Shown here: one piece after another, positions 26,683-37,408 of the stretch
How positions within the stretch are numbered: the stretch's first letter is position 1
Layout: each line of letters opens with the position of its first letter
Assembly (NCBI RefSeq): GCF_001435835.1
Contig: NZ_AZFX01000087.1
Location: 19,423-83,422, forward strand
Length of the DNA stretch: 64,000 nt
Source of the DNA: Lapidilactobacillus concavus DSM 17758
GTDB lineage: Bacteria > Bacillota > Bacilli > Lactobacillales > Lactobacillaceae
Direction: 5' to 3'
Notes under the pieces: generated by a model
What the model saw: only the letters and a program-made list of their open reading frames with translations
Told to the model about the DNA's origin: nothing
The model's database searches: none
Made by a program: the position numbers and the translations under genes

Positions 26683-27877
26683 GACAGAAAAAAATCAAAC
26701 TCAAAATCCGCTTTACGATGACTTGCTAGCGACGCCATTCACTGAACAATCAACACCGGCGCAGCCACAGAAAGTCGATAGCCAATCGAGTTTGCAACAG
26801 TTATCGCCGCAGCAACAAGCACAGGCCCAAGCGCTTGCCAAGCAAATTGATACGCAGAATCAAACCGCAGTACTTAATTATGGTGCCAACGCGCAAAAAA
26901 AGCTCTCTGAGTTTTCACAACAGATGTTGAATCAGGTTCAGAGTCAACAGACCGGTGAGATTGGGAACTCTCTGACTGATCTCATGTATCGACTGAACGA
27001 AGCGAATCCTTCCGAACTCGCGGCAGAGAACAACAATGTCTTCCGCAAGATCTTCGGTAAGGTCAAACGTTCGATTTATGAAATCACGACCAAGTATCAA
27101 AAAATTGGCGCCCAAATCGACGCTATTGGCTCTAAATTAGATCACCAAAAGAACGCCTTGCTCGTCGATAGTAAAATGTTAGACGGCCTCTATGAGCAAA
27201 ATAAAGCTTATTTCGATGCCCTAAATGTTTACATTGCCGCAGGAAAAGTGAAGTTGGAAGAACTAGAACAACAACAAATTCCAGCATTACTTGCTGAAGC
27301 CGAACAAAGTGGCGATCAGATGAAAGTTCAAGAAGCCAACGATCTTAAGCAATTTGCAGATCGACTCGAAAAACGAACTCACGATTTGCAATTAGCTCGC
27401 GAAATTACGATTCAACAAGCGCCGCAAATTCGCCTGATTCAAGGCACAAATCAAGCCCTTGCTGAAAAAATCCAAGCGTCAATCAACACTGCGATTCCCT
27501 TGTGGAAGAATCAAGTTGCAATCGCGCTAACCCTTCTTCGCCAAAAAGACGCTGTCACTGCTCAGCGCCAGGTTTCGCAAACAACCAATGATCTCTTGCT
27601 GAAGAATTCAGAGATGTTGAAGATTTCAGCAATTGAAACCGCCAAGGAAAATGAACGCGGCGTTGTCGACATCGAAACACTTCAGAAAACACAGAATGAT
27701 CTCGTTGAAACCTTGCAACAAACCCTTAAGATCCAACAAGAAGGGCGTCAGAAACGTCAACACGCAGAAGCCGAGTTACAAAAAATGGAATCCGAGCTTA
27801 AAAACCACCTATTAGCCTATAGCCGTGGGGAAATTGGTGATGGCACCACATTCAGAAAAGACGTCACCGATTTCTAA
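26675..27877 (+). CDS. telA: TelA/KlaA family toxic-anion resistance protein
   Basis: The 400-residue soluble protein is almost entirely helical. A Gln-rich N-terminus ([19 protein letters not shown]) is followed by the TelA domain from about residue 60 to the end, including [31 protein letters not shown] and [19 protein letters not shown]. TelA proteins were named for tellurite resistance on plasmids, but chromosomal copies in Firmicutes are linked to resistance to wall antibiotics and nisin. The ATG at 26675 overlaps the xpaC stop, so the two proteins are made together. A strong terminator follows. Confidence 0.9.
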   Translation: MTETEKNQTQNPLYDDLLATPFTEQSTPAQPQKVDSQSSLQQLSPQQQAQAQALAKQIDTQNQTAVLNYGANAQKKLSEFSQQMLNQVQSQQTGEIGNSLTDLMYRLNEANPSELAAENNNVFRKIFGKVKRSIYEITTKYQKIGAQIDAIGSKLDHQKNALLVDSKMLDGLYEQNKAYFDALNVYIAAGKVKLEELEQQQIPALLAEAEQSGDQMKVQEANDLKQFADRLEKRTHDLQLAREITIQQAPQIRLIQGTNQALAEKIQASINTAIPLWKNQVAIALTLLRQKDAVTAQRQVSQTTNDLLLKNSEMLKISAIETAKENERGVVDIETLQKTQNDLVETLQQTLKIQQEGRQKRQHAEAELQKMESELKNHLLAYSRGEIGDGTTFRKDVTDF

Positions 27878-27916
27878 ATCAACGTCTCAACTCAATCATT
27901 TGTTTCAAAACAAGTT

Positions 27917-27974
27917 AAAAACACACGATGATGCCGCCGACTAAATCGGCGATGACATCATCGTGTGTTTTTTT
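27917..27974. terminator. Bidirectional terminator after telA
   Basis: AAAACACACGATGATG pairs with CATCATCGTGTGTTTT, with a small inner CCG/CGG hairpin. A-runs and T-runs on the two sides let it work for telA (plus) and for the cold-shock-like gene (minus). Confidence 0.85.
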
Positions 27975-28034
27975 GAACGCTAAAGTCTTCACGTTTGAAG
28001 CTTAATGGGACTAGAAGTTAACCTCAGAAACCGT

Positions 28035-28259
28035 TTATTCGGCGTCTTGGTCATCATCTTCAATAATTTCAACGTTAATGGCTTGCGGACCTTTTTCACC
28101 TTGAGCCACTTGAAACGTCACTTGCTGACCCGCTGTTAATGTCTTAAATCCGCTGGTTTTGATGGCAGAGAAGAAAACAAAGGTGTCTGGCAAACCTTCA
28201 GATGAAATGAACCCAAATCCTTTTTGTTCATCAAATGAACGTACTTTTCCTTTTAACAT
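28035..28259 (-). CDS. Cold-shock-domain protein, variant RNP2
   Basis: The 74-residue product has one cold-shock domain, which binds single-stranded RNA or DNA. RNP1 reads KGFGFIS as usual. RNP2, normally VFVHFSAI, reads TFVFFSAI here: the stacking His is replaced by Phe. The following GFKTLTAGQQVTFQVAQGEKGPQAINV is normal. It ends in an acidic tail (EDDDQDAE) longer than in the classical 66-residue proteins. The ATG at 28259 has a GGGG-type site. It lies 17 bp after ileS, so it is probably co-transcribed under the Ile T-box. Confidence 0.88.
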   Translation of the reverse strand: MLKGKVRSFDEQKGFGFISSEGLPDTFVFFSAIKTSGFKTLTAGQQVTFQVAQGEKGPQAINVEIIEDDDQDAE

Positions 28260-28276
28260 GAAGCACACCCCTATTC

Positions 28277-31066
28277 CTATGCTTTTTTAGGATCGAAGCC
28301 TTCTGTCACGACCTCAGGAAACTCTGCGCGAACAATCTGTGCACAACTTGCACACAGATTTGGTAGATCTGCATCGGAACCCACATCAGTCAACGTCTTA
28401 CGGCAACGATCACAAACCTCGCCTGGCGCATGAACAACACGAATTGAGAAGTTGTCAAAACTCGTGGCATCTGCAGGAGCGGCGTCTGAACTGATGGCTA
28501 GCTGCGAAACAATTAAGAGTTGTGCGACATCCGCCTTCAGGTTAGTTAACAACGTCTGTAATTGTTCGCTTGGATAGATGGTCACAGCAGCTTCCAATGA
28601 CTTGCCAATGATCTTCTCTTGGCGTGCTGTTTCAAGCGCGCGGTGGACGTCATCGCGGAAGTTCATAAACTCTACCCATTGTGAACGTAATTGTGCTTGA
28701 CTAGGATAGTCCTTAGCAACAGGCATTTCAGCCAATTGCACGTAGTCCTCAGGTTCTGACAAGTACTGCCAAACCTCTTCAGCCGTATGTGGCAAAATCG
28801 GTGTTAATAATTTTGTCAATGCAACTAAACTCTCGTAGATCACCGTCTGCATTGCGCGACGTTCAGGCTCATTCTCTTGGTCGATGTAAATCACATCTTT
28901 GGCGAAGTCGAGATAGAACGCCGAGAGATCATTGACCAAGAAGCTATTAACAAGCTTAAAGACGGTTGCAAAATCAAACTGATCGTAGGCTTCGAGCGAT
29001 TGCTTAACGACGTCATTCAAGCGAACTAACAGATATTGATCGACTTCACGTAACTGCTCAAAGTCTAAGCTGTCTTTTTCAACGTCAAAGTCAGTGACAT
29101 TAGCGAGCATGAAACGCATTGTATTGCGAATCTTACGGTATGATTCGGAAACTTGCTTAAGAATATCCATTGAAACGGCAACATCAGAACTAGCATCCGT
29201 TGAAGCAACCCAGAGGCGGACAATTTCGGCACCAAATTGACGGAAGACATCATTAGGATTGATCACATTGCCAAGTGACTTACTCATCTTATGGCCTTTA
29301 TCATCCAGGACGAAGCCTTGTGAAACGACCTGACGATAAGGTGACTGCCCGGTAACAGCAACACTTGTGATTAAGCTTGAGTTGAACCAGCCACGATACT
29401 GATCAGATCCTTCTAAGTAAAGGTCTGCAGGGAAACTTAATTCTGGTCGTTGAGCCATGACGGCTTGGTGAGACGAACCCGAATCGAACCAGACATCGAG
29501 AATATCTTTTTCTTTGGTAAACTCACCATTAGGACTGCCTGGATGGGTGAATCCCTCTGGCAATAATTCTTTAGCGGATTTTTCATACCAAACAATCGAA
29601 CCGTACTTTTCAAACAATTCTGCCACATGTTCAGTGGTCTCTGGCGTGATAATTGCCTCACCATTTTCTGCATAGAAAATTGGTAATGGCAGTCCCCAAG
29701 CGCGTTGACGAGAGATGACCCAGTCGCCACGATCACGAATCATATTATAAAGACGAGTTTGTCCCCATTCAGGGCTAAATTTAACTTGCTTGATTTGTGC
29801 CAAGATCTGATCACGAAAAGCGTCTATAGAGGCAAACCATTGTGTTGTCGCACGGAAAAACACTGGTTTCTTTGTCCGCCAATCATGTGGGTAACTGTGC
29901 ACGAAAAAGCTGAGTTTCAGTAAGGCACCCGCTTTGGTTAAGGCATCGGTCACCAGTTTGTTGGCATCATCATAGAAAACACCCTCAAATCCTGGTGCAT
30001 TCTCGTTCATGTATCCCTGAGCATTGACGACTGAGTAAACAGGCAAATGATACTTCTGACCAACATTAAAGTCATCCGCACCATGACCAGGTGCCGTGTG
30101 GACCAAGCCAGTCCCATCATCCAACGTGACGTGATCACCTAAGATCACAACAGATTCACGATCATATAAAGGATGCTTTGCTTTGACGAACTCGAGGTCT
30201 TTACCAGCAACGTGTGCTAAGGTTTCATAGTTCTCAAATCCAATTGCGGCTGTTGCCTCAGCCAAACGTTCTGTCGCGATGACATACTTCTTACCATCCG
30301 CCTTGATTACACTATAGTCAAAGCGTGGATTAACTGAAATAGCCAGGTTTGCTGGAATGGTCCAAGGCGTCGTAGTCCAGATAATCAGCGACGTGTCGGT
30401 ATCTAACACGCCATTACCATCGATCACCTTGAAAGCCACGTAGATTGATGGTGACTTAATGTCATGATATTCGATCTCCGCTTCGGCCAAAGTCGATTCG
30501 GAAGATGGTGACCAGTAGACAGGTTTCTTACCCTTGTAGATATAGCCTTTTTCAGCCATCTTGCCGAAGACGCGAACCTCCTCGGCTTCAAATTCGGGTT
30601 GCAATGTAATATAAGGATGGTCCCAGTCGCCAGCAACACCTAAGCGTTTAAAACCTGCTTTCTGCTTTTCAACTTCTTGCATCGCATAGTTGTAGCAGAG
30701 TTTCCGGTATTCGATAGGATCCATTGTTTTACGATCGACACCCTGTTTAGCTAATTGCTGCTCGATTGGCAAGCCGTGTGTATCCCAGCCCGGAACATAA
30801 GGCGCGCGAAATCCACTCATCGACTTATAGCGAACGATAATATCTTTACTGATTTTATTCAGTGCGTGACCTAAATGAATGTTCCCATTTGCAAACGGAG
30901 GGCCATCATGCAACATGAAAGTTGGTTTACCCTCATTTAATTTTTGACGTCGCTCATAAACTTTATTTTCTTCCCATTGGTCTTGCCATTCTGGTTCACG
31001 CTTTGGCAAACTACCGCGCATAGGAAACTCGGTTTTACCCAAGTGTAAGGTATCTTTGACACGCAT
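28277..31066 (-). CDS. ileS: Isoleucyl-tRNA synthetase
   Basis: This 929-residue class I synthetase charges tRNA-Ile. The HIGH-like motif is HLGHALNK near residue 63, the editing domain contains [27 protein letters not shown] precedes the signature [12 protein letters not shown] near residue 600, and a C-terminal zinc finger has the cysteines CDRCRKTL and NLCASC. Length is normal. It follows divIVA and is controlled by the T-box leader directly upstream, so it can be made both from the division cluster and from its own leader promoter. Confidence 0.98.
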   Translation of the reverse strand: MRVKDTLHLGKTEFPMRGSLPKREPEWQDQWEENKVYERRQKLNEGKPTFMLHDGPPFANGNIHLGHALNKISKDIIVRYKSMSGFRAPYVPGWDTHGLPIEQQLAKQGVDRKTMDPIEYRKLCYNYAMQEVEKQKAGFKRLGVAGDWDHPYITLQPEFEAEEVRVFGKMAEKGYIYKGKKPVYWSPSSESTLAEAEIEYHDIKSPSIYVAFKVIDGNGVLDTDTSLIIWTTTPWTIPANLAISVNPRFDYSVIKADGKKYVIATERLAEATAAIGFENYETLAHVAGKDLEFVKAKHPLYDRESVVILGDHVTLDDGTGLVHTAPGHGADDFNVGQKYHLPVYSVVNAQGYMNENAPGFEGVFYDDANKLVTDALTKAGALLKLSFFVHSYPHDWRTKKPVFFRATTQWFASIDAFRDQILAQIKQVKFSPEWGQTRLYNMIRDRGDWVISRQRAWGLPLPIFYAENGEAIITPETTEHVAELFEKYGSIVWYEKSAKELLPEGFTHPGSPNGEFTKEKDILDVWFDSGSSHQAVMAQRPELSFPADLYLEGSDQYRGWFNSSLITSVAVTGQSPYRQVVSQGFVLDDKGHKMSKSLGNVINPNDVFRQFGAEIVRLWVASTDASSDVAVSMDILKQVSESYRKIRNTMRFMLANVTDFDVEKDSLDFEQLREVDQYLLVRLNDVVKQSLEAYDQFDFATVFKLVNSFLVNDLSAFYLDFAKDVIYIDQENEPERRAMQTVIYESLVALTKLLTPILPHTAEEVWQYLSEPEDYVQLAEMPVAKDYPSQAQLRSQWVEFMNFRDDVHRALETARQEKIIGKSLEAAVTIYPSEQLQTLLTNLKADVAQLLIVSQLAISSDAAPADATSFDNFSIRVVHAPGEVCDRCRKTLTDVGSDADLPNLCASCAQIVRAEFPEVVTEGFDPKKA

Positions 31067-31097
31067 AAAATCAATCCTCCGTATTCTTACTGAAAAT

Positions 31098-31325
31098 AAA
31101 AAAACGCCCTATAAATATAGGACGAGATTCCCGTGGTACCACCTAAATTGAAAAGCAAAACGCTCTTCCACTTCAATATTGATTATCCAATTGTCTCTCA
31201 AGGCGATGCATCATGTGCTGGAACATACCGAACTCACACCTACTCCGGCTCGCTTGAATGACACCACATGATTTAAACTTGAGTGCTCACCTAACAATCA
31301 ACTAGACTTAAATGGCCCCTAGTGA
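31098..31325 (-). ncRNA. T-box leader of ileS
   Basis: The minus strand carries the T-box sequence AGGTGGTACCACGG near 31133-31147, followed by a terminator hairpin (CGTCCTATA...TATAGGGCG with T7, 31098-31124). The 5' part has the AGTAGG-type Stem I landmarks, and GCATCGCC offers ATC as a plausible Ile specifier. Uncharged tRNA-Ile would pair with the TGGT bulge and favour read-through into ileS. Confidence 0.9.
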
Positions 31326-31339
31326 CAAGGTTAAGATTA

Positions 31340-31368
31340 ATTATATTCTACTTGTTTTCGTCTGGAAA
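31340..31368 (-). promoter_or_regulatory. Promoter of the ileS T-box leader
   Basis: TATAAT (31340-31345) has a weak -35, TTTCCA (31363-31368), 17 bp away. It overlaps the end of divIVA. Confidence 0.45.
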
Positions 31369-32136
31369 AACAATGGTTATCCCATCGTCCGATTGACTGG
31401 CATCTGTAGAAGTCTCAACTGACTCACCCTGCGTGTCATTACCGCGGTTACGGTACTGAAAAGCAGGTTGATCCTCAACCTCTGATTCAGAAGTTGTTTC
31501 AGTCGCAGGCTCAACCGACGCTGTCTCAGCAACTGGCGCTGCTTCTGGCGTTGTCGTTGCTTCTTCCACAGTAGCTTGCTCATCTTCTGGTTGCGCTTGA
31601 GCTTCTGGACGAGTTTCAATTTCCGGCGTTGCATTCGGTGTTTGATTCAGTAAATCCTGCCATTCTGGTGCATTCACCATTGCCAATTGCGATTGTAATA
31701 AAACTTGCAATTTTTGATGGAAGACTCGTGTACTATCACGAAGATCAGCCGTCTCAACAGTCAATTGACGTGACCGATCTGCAGCTTCGGTTAAAATTTG
31801 ATTTGAGCGATCTGTGGCTTCTTTAATGAGTTCATTTGCCTGTTTTTGTGCCTCTTGTTTCGTCAACTCTGCTTCATGTTGAGCATTCTCGCGAACACGT
31901 TCGGCCGCATCCTGAGCAACGATAATCGATTGATTCAGAGCATCTTTCAACTCAGTGAAATAGCTGACCCGTTCTTGACTCTCCTTCAGGGACTGCTCTA
32001 ACTGCTGATTCTGCAGCAGCACATCGTTGTAATCTGTTGCGACTTGATCGAGAAAGTCTTGAACTGCATCTGGATCAAAGCCCCGAAAGTGCGTCTCAAA
32101 TTTTTGATTCTGTATATCACTTGGTGTTAATGCCAT
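31348..32136 (-). CDS. divIVA: Cell-division initiation protein DivIVA
   Basis: This 262-residue coiled-coil protein binds negatively curved membrane at poles and septa. The N-terminal membrane-binding domain reads MALTPSDIQNQKFETHFRGFDPDAVQDFLDQV, quoted here only to show the conserved start and the RGFD-like motif near residue 18. Coiled coil runs to about residue 155. The remaining roughly 100 residues are Glu, Ala and Thr rich (EEATTTPEAAPVAETAS) and look disordered, making the protein longer than the 164-residue Bacillus protein. It closes the division cluster before the ileS leader. Confidence 0.95.
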   Translation of the reverse strand: MALTPSDIQNQKFETHFRGFDPDAVQDFLDQVATDYNDVLLQNQQLEQSLKESQERVSYFTELKDALNQSIIVAQDAAERVRENAQHEAELTKQEAQKQANELIKEATDRSNQILTEAADRSRQLTVETADLRDSTRVFHQKLQVLLQSQLAMVNAPEWQDLLNQTPNATPEIETRPEAQAQPEDEQATVEEATTTPEAAPVAETASVEPATETTSESEVEDQPAFQYRNRGNDTQGESVETSTDASQSDDGITIVFPDENK

Positions 32137-32155
32137 TCTAAAATCTCCTTATTCA

Positions 32156-32956
32156 TTAATAACTCAAGGGTTGCCGCCGTAATGTTGCGATTTTTAGCTT
32201 ATACCGTTCTTTGCGAGTTCGTCCCAGCACGTCTAGAACCTGTACTCGGCCAAATTTACGAACACTTAACATATCTAGTAAATCAACTTGAAAATCAGGA
32301 TGTTGGTTGACACTCCAATTCACTTGAACACGTTGATCCTCGACAAGTTCTTTTGCACGTTGTCGAGAAATATTAAACGTTTCAGAAATAATCGTGTCTA
32401 AACGCATCGAAGTCGCTACAATCGATTCTTCTTGCCAATCGACAACCGGTTTAACGGCATCAAGAATAGGAACAGGTTCAACTCGAACGTTAATCGATCC
32501 AATCTTCACGATTTGTTCTTCAAAGAAGGACGCCATCGACTCGACACCAAAAAACTGCCAAGTTTCACCATCTGTGATGATGTCACCGAATTGGCTACGA
32601 TCGACACCAGAATTAATCAAAGTTCCTAGGATTCGACCATGAGAAAGCGTCGCGAACTTCACCGGATACTTGATCTCGAAAAGTTGGATATGATAATCCT
32701 GGCTTTCAGGGGTAAAGTAACCCGGTGCAAAAATGACTCGTCGACGTTCGGACTGATTGTAGCCGCCATCTTGCCAATAACGGAAGGAATCATCAACTTT
32801 GCCCACAACGGTTTCAATCAGAAAAATCTGCCGTGGATCCAAAAAGTTGGTTAATATTGGACGATATTCATTCATTGCTTGATTTCGCCAGTCGTTGATG
32901 CGCTCGATAAACGGACGCTCTTCTGGACGAAAATGTTGGAAAACTGCACTATCCAA
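32156..32956 (-). CDS. ylmH: YlmH family S4-domain RNA-binding protein
   Basis: The 266-residue protein has an N-terminal YlmH domain with YRPILTNFLDPRQ and VIFAPGYF, and a C-terminal S4 RNA-binding domain starting at RLDTIISETFNISRQRAKELVEDQRV near residue 180. YlmH homologues bind ribosomal particles and help rescue stalled translation, and the gene is fixed in the ylm cluster behind ftsZ. The TTG at 32956 is chosen because AGGGAGGAAATCAA precedes it; an upstream ATG would place that site inside the gene. Confidence 0.92.
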   Translation of the reverse strand: MDSAVFQHFRPEERPFIERINDWRNQAMNEYRPILTNFLDPRQIFLIETVVGKVDDSFRYWQDGGYNQSERRRVIFAPGYFTPESQDYHIQLFEIKYPVKFATLSHGRILGTLINSGVDRSQFGDIITDGETWQFFGVESMASFFEEQIVKIGSINVRVEPVPILDAVKPVVDWQEESIVATSMRLDTIISETFNISRQRAKELVEDQRVQVNWSVNQHPDFQVDLLDMLSVRKFGRVQVLDVLGRTRKERYKLKIATLRRQPLSY

Positions 32957-33003
32957 TTGATTTCCTCCCTTCAATTGACGGGTCAATCCATTGACAGTTT
33001 AAA

Positions 33004-33276
33004 CTAGAATAACCCGAAGAAAATGACGGTTAACCCACGTTGTAAAAGATAAACCAAACCTAACGCAATAATTGGTGAAATACTGATACCACCAAATGAT
33101 GGAATAAATCGATCAATTAAGTTAAATAACGGCTCTACCAGTCTTGAAATGAGTTGCCCGAACCTAGAATAGCGAGCACGAGGTACCCATGACATGATGG
33201 CATAGATCACAATTGCCAGGTTGTAGGCCTGCAGTAAATAATAAAGCAGCTCATAAAGTCCACTTATGAATGTCAT
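33004..33276 (-). CDS. ylmG: YggT family membrane protein YlmG
   Basis: The 90-residue product has two membrane helices joined by the conserved loop SWVPRARYSRFGQLISRLVEP, which defines the YggT family, and ends with IIALGLVYLLQRGLTVIFF. Its exact role is unsettled; in other bacteria YlmG relatives affect septum position and nucleoid spacing. The start overlaps the sepF stop by one base, so translation is coupled. Confidence 0.92.
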   Translation of the reverse strand: MTFISGLYELLYYLLQAYNLAIVIYAIMSWVPRARYSRFGQLISRLVEPLFNLIDRFIPSFGGISISPIIALGLVYLLQRGLTVIFFGLF

Positions 33277-33716
33277 CAGTCGAAGTCCTTATCACTTTGT
33301 AAAACATCGGTGATTGAACCTTCAATTTCAAACTTAGCAGGTGTGCATAAGAAAATCTTATCACCCACACGTTGAATCTCGCCTTTGATGGCAAATACGG
33401 TGCCAGTTAAGAAATCAATCACCCGACGTGACTGTTGATCGTCCATCTGACTAAAGTTGACCACAGTTGCTTGATTGTTCAACAAAGTAGTCGCGATCTC
33501 TTTAGCATCTGCGTAAATACTCGGTTCGGAAATAACAATTTTACGTGCCATGGCGCGCGCATTGTTTAAGGGCACAACATTATCAACACTATTGGTCGTT
33601 GAACCACTCATTGGCACATCTTCAGTGACTGCGCGATCTTGAGTGTTTTCTGTTTCATAATCTTCATCATCGTCTTCTGTCATTCCGAAGAAACGACTTA
33701 ACTTTTCAAAAGCCAT
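33276..33716 (-). CDS. sepF: Cell-division protein SepF
   Basis: The 146-residue protein is a membrane tether and bundler of FtsZ in Gram-positive bacteria. The N-terminal amphipathic helix is MAFEKLSRFFGM. An acidic linker follows, and the globular SepF domain starts near residue 60 with KIVISEPSIYADAKEIATTLLNNQATVVNFSQM (only the start and end landmarks matter). The ATG at 33716 follows GAGGTGATTG. It lies 25 bp after ftsZ, as in bacilli. Confidence 0.95.
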   Translation of the reverse strand: MAFEKLSRFFGMTEDDDEDYETENTQDRAVTEDVPMSGSTTNSVDNVVPLNNARAMARKIVISEPSIYADAKEIATTLLNNQATVVNFSQMDDQQSRRVIDFLTGTVFAIKGEIQRVGDKIFLCTPAKFEIEGSITDVLQSDKDFD

Positions 33717-33741
33717 CGTCAATCACCTCACTGATCTGCGC

Positions 33742-35001
33742 CTATTTTTGGCGGCGCTTCAAGAATGGTGGCACATCATCGTCATCTTTTTGATGATTTT
33801 GTTCATGTTCGTCTTTTAAAGGATGTGTTTGAAAAGCGTCGAAGCTTGGCTTTTCAATGTTTTCAAACTCACGTTCAGCATTTTGTGGACGGTTTGACAT
33901 CTTTGAAGTTTCTGTCTCGGTTTGTAAGATGTTCCAAGGATCGTCATCTTTTTCAGCAGCCTTCTTGTCATCTGTCTCAGCAGCTGCTTTATTGATCAAG
34001 TTGCGGTTCGGCGTTGCCTTGCGTTTCTTAGCCGCGTCAATATCGCCAATTCCAGTTGCAATCACGGTCACACGAACTTCATCGCCTAAACTTTCATCAA
34101 TTGAAGTTCCCCAAATGATATTAACATTTGAAGAAGCAGCTTCAGAAACGATTTGAGAAGCAGCTTCCATTTCATACAACGTCAAGTCGAGGCCACCGGT
34201 AATGTTCAACAGTACCTTCTCAGCACCTTGAATAGAAACTTCAAGCATTGGTGAAGAAATTGCCTTCTTCGTTGCCTCAGAAATACGATTCTCACCAGTT
34301 GCAGAGCCAACACCCATTAAGGCAGAACCCTGATCTTTCATGACGTTCGTGACATCAGCAAAGTCCAAATTAATATAACCTGGAGAGGTGATCAAATCGG
34401 AAATACCTTGAACACCTTGACGGAGCACGTTGTCTGCTTCATGGAAGGCTTCATTCAATGGCGTCTTCTTATCGATCATTTCCAATAAACGGTTATTAGA
34501 AATGATGATCAATGTGTCCACGTGTTGTTTCATTTGAGAGATACCCTCAGCCGCGAAACGTGCGCGATCTGGACCTTCAAATGTAAATGGACGTGTCACA
34601 ACACCAACGGTTAGGGCACCGAGATCTTTTGCAATCTTAGCAACAACTGGGGCAGCACCTGTACCTGTACCGCCGCCCATGCCGGCAGTCACGAAGACCA
34701 TGTCTGCACCTTGTAAGGCATTGGTCAAAGCTTCTTCACTTTCATCTGCGGCTTTCTCGCCGACCTCTGGCTTTGAACCTGCGCCCAAGCCACGAGTCAA
34801 TTTAGGCCCGAGTTGAATCTTAATATCTGCTTTCGATTTGTCTAAGACTTGCAAGTCAGTGTTAGCTGCGATGAATTGAACACCTTGAATATTCTCTTCG
34901 ATCATGCGTTCAAGCGCGTTACCACCAGCACCACCAACACCGATAACTTTAATAATTGCGCCGGAAGTTTGAGCTTGCTCTTCTGTTTTTGATTCGTTCA
35001 T
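33742..35001 (-). CDS. ftsZ: Cell-division GTPase FtsZ
   Basis: This 419-residue tubulin homologue forms the Z-ring. The GTP-binding signature [10 protein letters not shown] is near residue 108, NTDLQVL and [12 protein letters not shown] are intact, and the synergy loop is [11 protein letters not shown]. An 80-residue charged linker rich in Asp, Lys and Glu leads to the C-terminal peptide [12 protein letters not shown], which binds FtsA and SepF. The ATG follows AGGAGG. It lies 31 bp after ftsA. Confidence 0.98.
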   Translation of the reverse strand: MNESKTEEQAQTSGAIIKVIGVGGAGGNALERMIEENIQGVQFIAANTDLQVLDKSKADIKIQLGPKLTRGLGAGSKPEVGEKAADESEEALTNALQGADMVFVTAGMGGGTGTGAAPVVAKIAKDLGALTVGVVTRPFTFEGPDRARFAAEGISQMKQHVDTLIIISNNRLLEMIDKKTPLNEAFHEADNVLRQGVQGISDLITSPGYINLDFADVTNVMKDQGSALMGVGSATGENRISEATKKAISSPMLEVSIQGAEKVLLNITGGLDLTLYEMEAASQIVSEAASSNVNIIWGTSIDESLGDEVRVTVIATGIGDIDAAKKRKATPNRNLINKAAAETDDKKAAEKDDDPWNILQTETETSKMSNRPQNAEREFENIEKPSFDAFQTHPLKDEHEQNHQKDDDDVPPFLKRRQK

Positions 35002-35032
35002 GTGCGTTTTCCTCCTAAGGTTTCACAAATTT

Positions 35033-36415
35033 CTAATCGAAAAATTTATTGAAGAAGTTTCGAAACTTGTTCTTTGGCTCAGACTGTTTCGGCTTCTTAG
35101 CAGCAGTGGTTGGAGATTTAGCTTGATTCTGTTGACTCGGTGTCTGATTACTTCGATTGCCGAAGCCAAACGTACTGAATCGAGAGTCGCTAGTTTGTGC
35201 TGATTCTGATTCTTTTTGAACAGCAGGTTGACTAGCTGTCGCGCTCAATGCGTTATGGTTGATCACACTTGTCACTAAGAGCTCGATTTCACTCAAGCCA
35301 GCGGCATAAGTGATCAATCCTAGAACAGTGGCAAACGATGAATTACGTAATCCCATTTCTTTAGGTGTGTAGATGCGCACCTTGGCATCTAGCAATTCAG
35401 CTGCGAGTGAATTCAAGCTCATTGTCTCGGCAACACCACCCGTGATCACGACGCCACCAGGCAAATCGAACGCATGGACTTGCTCAAGCTTGGCAGCAAG
35501 TCGATCGAAGATTTGTTCGAAACGAGCTTCCAAAATCTCAGATAGATAAGTTTCATCAACGAGAACTGGGTCATCCTGGCCGACAATTTCAACCGGAAAC
35601 TTCTCGCTATCAGAGGTTGAACGTGGATTAGCAACGCCATAGTTTCGCTTGATTTTTTCTGCGCTAGTCATCGAAGTATTCAAGACGACGGAAACGTCTT
35701 TGGTCAGATTATCCCCGCCTTCATCATCTTCGACGATGAACTTCAACTGATGATCATGAATCACATAAGCAGTCGATTGCGCGCCACCCATGTCCATCAA
35801 AATCGTACCAAAATCCTGCTCGCCATCATTCAACGCAACTGTTGAAAGCGCCAATGAATTCAGAACAAAATGTTTCAAACGCAATCCCGTACGTTCGAGC
35901 ACCTTACGGATATTATTAACGACCAAGGTAGGCACGGAATAAACCAGCGCTTCCATCTCGATCCGCACGGCAGACATTCCTCGTGGATCGACAATGTGTG
36001 CTTGTCCGTCGACAATAAACTGTTGTGGCGTAATTGCCACGATTTCTCGCTCAGGAGGTAAGTTACGCGATAATGCAGCACTGGCCACATTCCGCACTTC
36101 CTGATCTGTAATTTCTTTTGGCTGATCTGCAACGATGGCCATCCCTTTAACGGGTTCAATTAACATTTCTTTGGCTGGCACACCAACAACAACTTGATCA
36201 AACTTTACATTTGCTTTTGCTTGAGCCTGATGAACTGCCTTTCGAGTAGCGGCAACAACCTTATCGATGTCGACAATCACGCCGTCTTTAAGACCTTGCG
36301 ATTGTTCACTGCCAACGCCAATAATGTTTAGATGTTCATTAATTGATTCGCCAACAATTACTCTGATTGCAGTTGTCCCAATATCGAGGCCCACATATAT
36401 CTGAGCTTTATCCAT
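35033..36415 (-). CDS. ftsA: Cell-division protein FtsA
   Basis: This 460-residue actin-like protein anchors FtsZ to the membrane. The phosphate-1 loop is VGLDIGTTAIRVIVG at the N-terminus, and the second phosphate loop is ILMDMGGAQSTAYV near residue 208. GGVVITGGVAETMSL supplies the adenosine motif. An 80-residue Ser, Gln and Pro-rich linker separates the body from the C-terminal amphipathic membrane helix KNKFRNFFNKFFD. A TATAAT box lies in the 120-bp gap upstream near 36446, but its -35 is not convincing. Confidence 0.97.
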   Translation of the reverse strand: MDKAQIYVGLDIGTTAIRVIVGESINEHLNIIGVGSEQSQGLKDGVIVDIDKVVAATRKAVHQAQAKANVKFDQVVVGVPAKEMLIEPVKGMAIVADQPKEITDQEVRNVASAALSRNLPPEREIVAITPQQFIVDGQAHIVDPRGMSAVRIEMEALVYSVPTLVVNNIRKVLERTGLRLKHFVLNSLALSTVALNDGEQDFGTILMDMGGAQSTAYVIHDHQLKFIVEDDEGGDNLTKDVSVVLNTSMTSAEKIKRNYGVANPRSTSDSEKFPVEIVGQDDPVLVDETYLSEILEARFEQIFDRLAAKLEQVHAFDLPGGVVITGGVAETMSLNSLAAELLDAKVRIYTPKEMGLRNSSFATVLGLITYAAGLSEIELLVTSVINHNALSATASQPAVQKESESAQTSDSRFSTFGFGNRSNQTPSQQNQAKSPTTAAKKPKQSEPKNKFRNFFNKFFD

Positions 36416-36535
36416 TAAAATAAAGCCTCCTCGATTTTTATTATAGTCAATAGATTAAAAAAACTAGTACTTATTAAAGTTTAACACACCAACGATATGA
36501 TAATAAACTGTTATTTCTGATTCGCAAGAATAAGT

Positions 36536-37399
36536 TTAATTTTTATGATTAAACGGGACGAAATAGGCTCCCACCTCGAGGTCAACGACCCCTTTTTTGG
36601 TTGTCTGTGCCACGATGCCACCATAATATTTCAGTCGGTCAATCACCGTTCGTGAATCCGCCACCACTTCATTCCCATCATTCATAAATAAATGGATGCG
36701 ATAGGGATTTGTTTTGCTTGGATCCGACTTCACTTCAGAGATCGCATTTTGAATCTGCACCGGCATTTTTGCATAAAGTTTGATAATGCGATTCAACGCA
36801 GTTCCTTGTTTGAAACCGGAGTAAATTGGAAAGTTACCAATTGGCTTTTTCAAAACGCCATCATCGACGACGCCATTACTGAGCACTCGTTGATACTTGG
36901 ATTGGTTCACGACGAATCCAACGGTTTGATACTCTTGAACTTTGATGGTCACATCCTGCCATTGGCTGAAGTTCAGCGAGATGGTTTTCAATGCGGGCAG
37001 CTTCTTTTTAATACGCCCCGTGATGCGATCCTTCGTTAACCAGACTCGCGTCACATAATCGGTCGATGATAATTGACTCGCATCGATGACATCTTGCGCG
37101 GCAGTCAGCTTCTCACCCGTCACTGAAACGTCGCCGACACGGGCCAGCGGTGAAATGTGATAGCAGAGTAAGCCAAACAACGTCCCAAAAACAAGAATGA
37201 CTAAACTTAAATGCCACGTTAATTGCCAACGTTGCTGCCGTTTATAGGTTGGTAATTCGGCAGAAACTGGCTTTGAAAGTTGCTTTGCCTGTTTTTGTTG
37301 AGACTTGTCACGAAACTTTTCCCAATTCCGAATCGAGGCATTAGGGTCAAGCTTAGCAATTTTATCTGGATGATCATTTTTCACCAAGTTTTCCCCCAC
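36536..37399 (-). CDS. divIB: Cell-division protein DivIB/FtsQ
   Basis: This bitopic division protein of about 287 residues has a basic cytoplasmic tail, one membrane helix (LTWHLSLVILVFGTLFGLLCYH) and the extracellular POTRA domain (VGDVSVTGEKLTAAQDVIDAS), followed by the beta domain. It bridges FtsL and the septal synthase. The start is uncertain: GTG at 37399 or a TTG four codons later, both near AAAGGTGGGGG. It lies 9 bp after murG. Confidence 0.93.
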   Translation of the reverse strand: MGENLVKNDHPDKIAKLDPNASIRNWEKFRDKSQQKQAKQLSKPVSAELPTYKRQQRWQLTWHLSLVILVFGTLFGLLCYHISPLARVGDVSVTGEKLTAAQDVIDASQLSSTDYVTRVWLTKDRITGRIKKKLPALKTISLNFSQWQDVTIKVQEYQTVGFVVNQSKYQRVLSNGVVDDGVLKKPIGNFPIYSGFKQGTALNRIIKLYAKMPVQIQNAISEVKSDPSKTNPYRIHLFMNDGNEVVADSRTVIDRLKYYGGIVAQTTKKGVVDLEVGAYFVPFNHKN

Positions 37400-37408
37400 C
37401 TTTCATGA

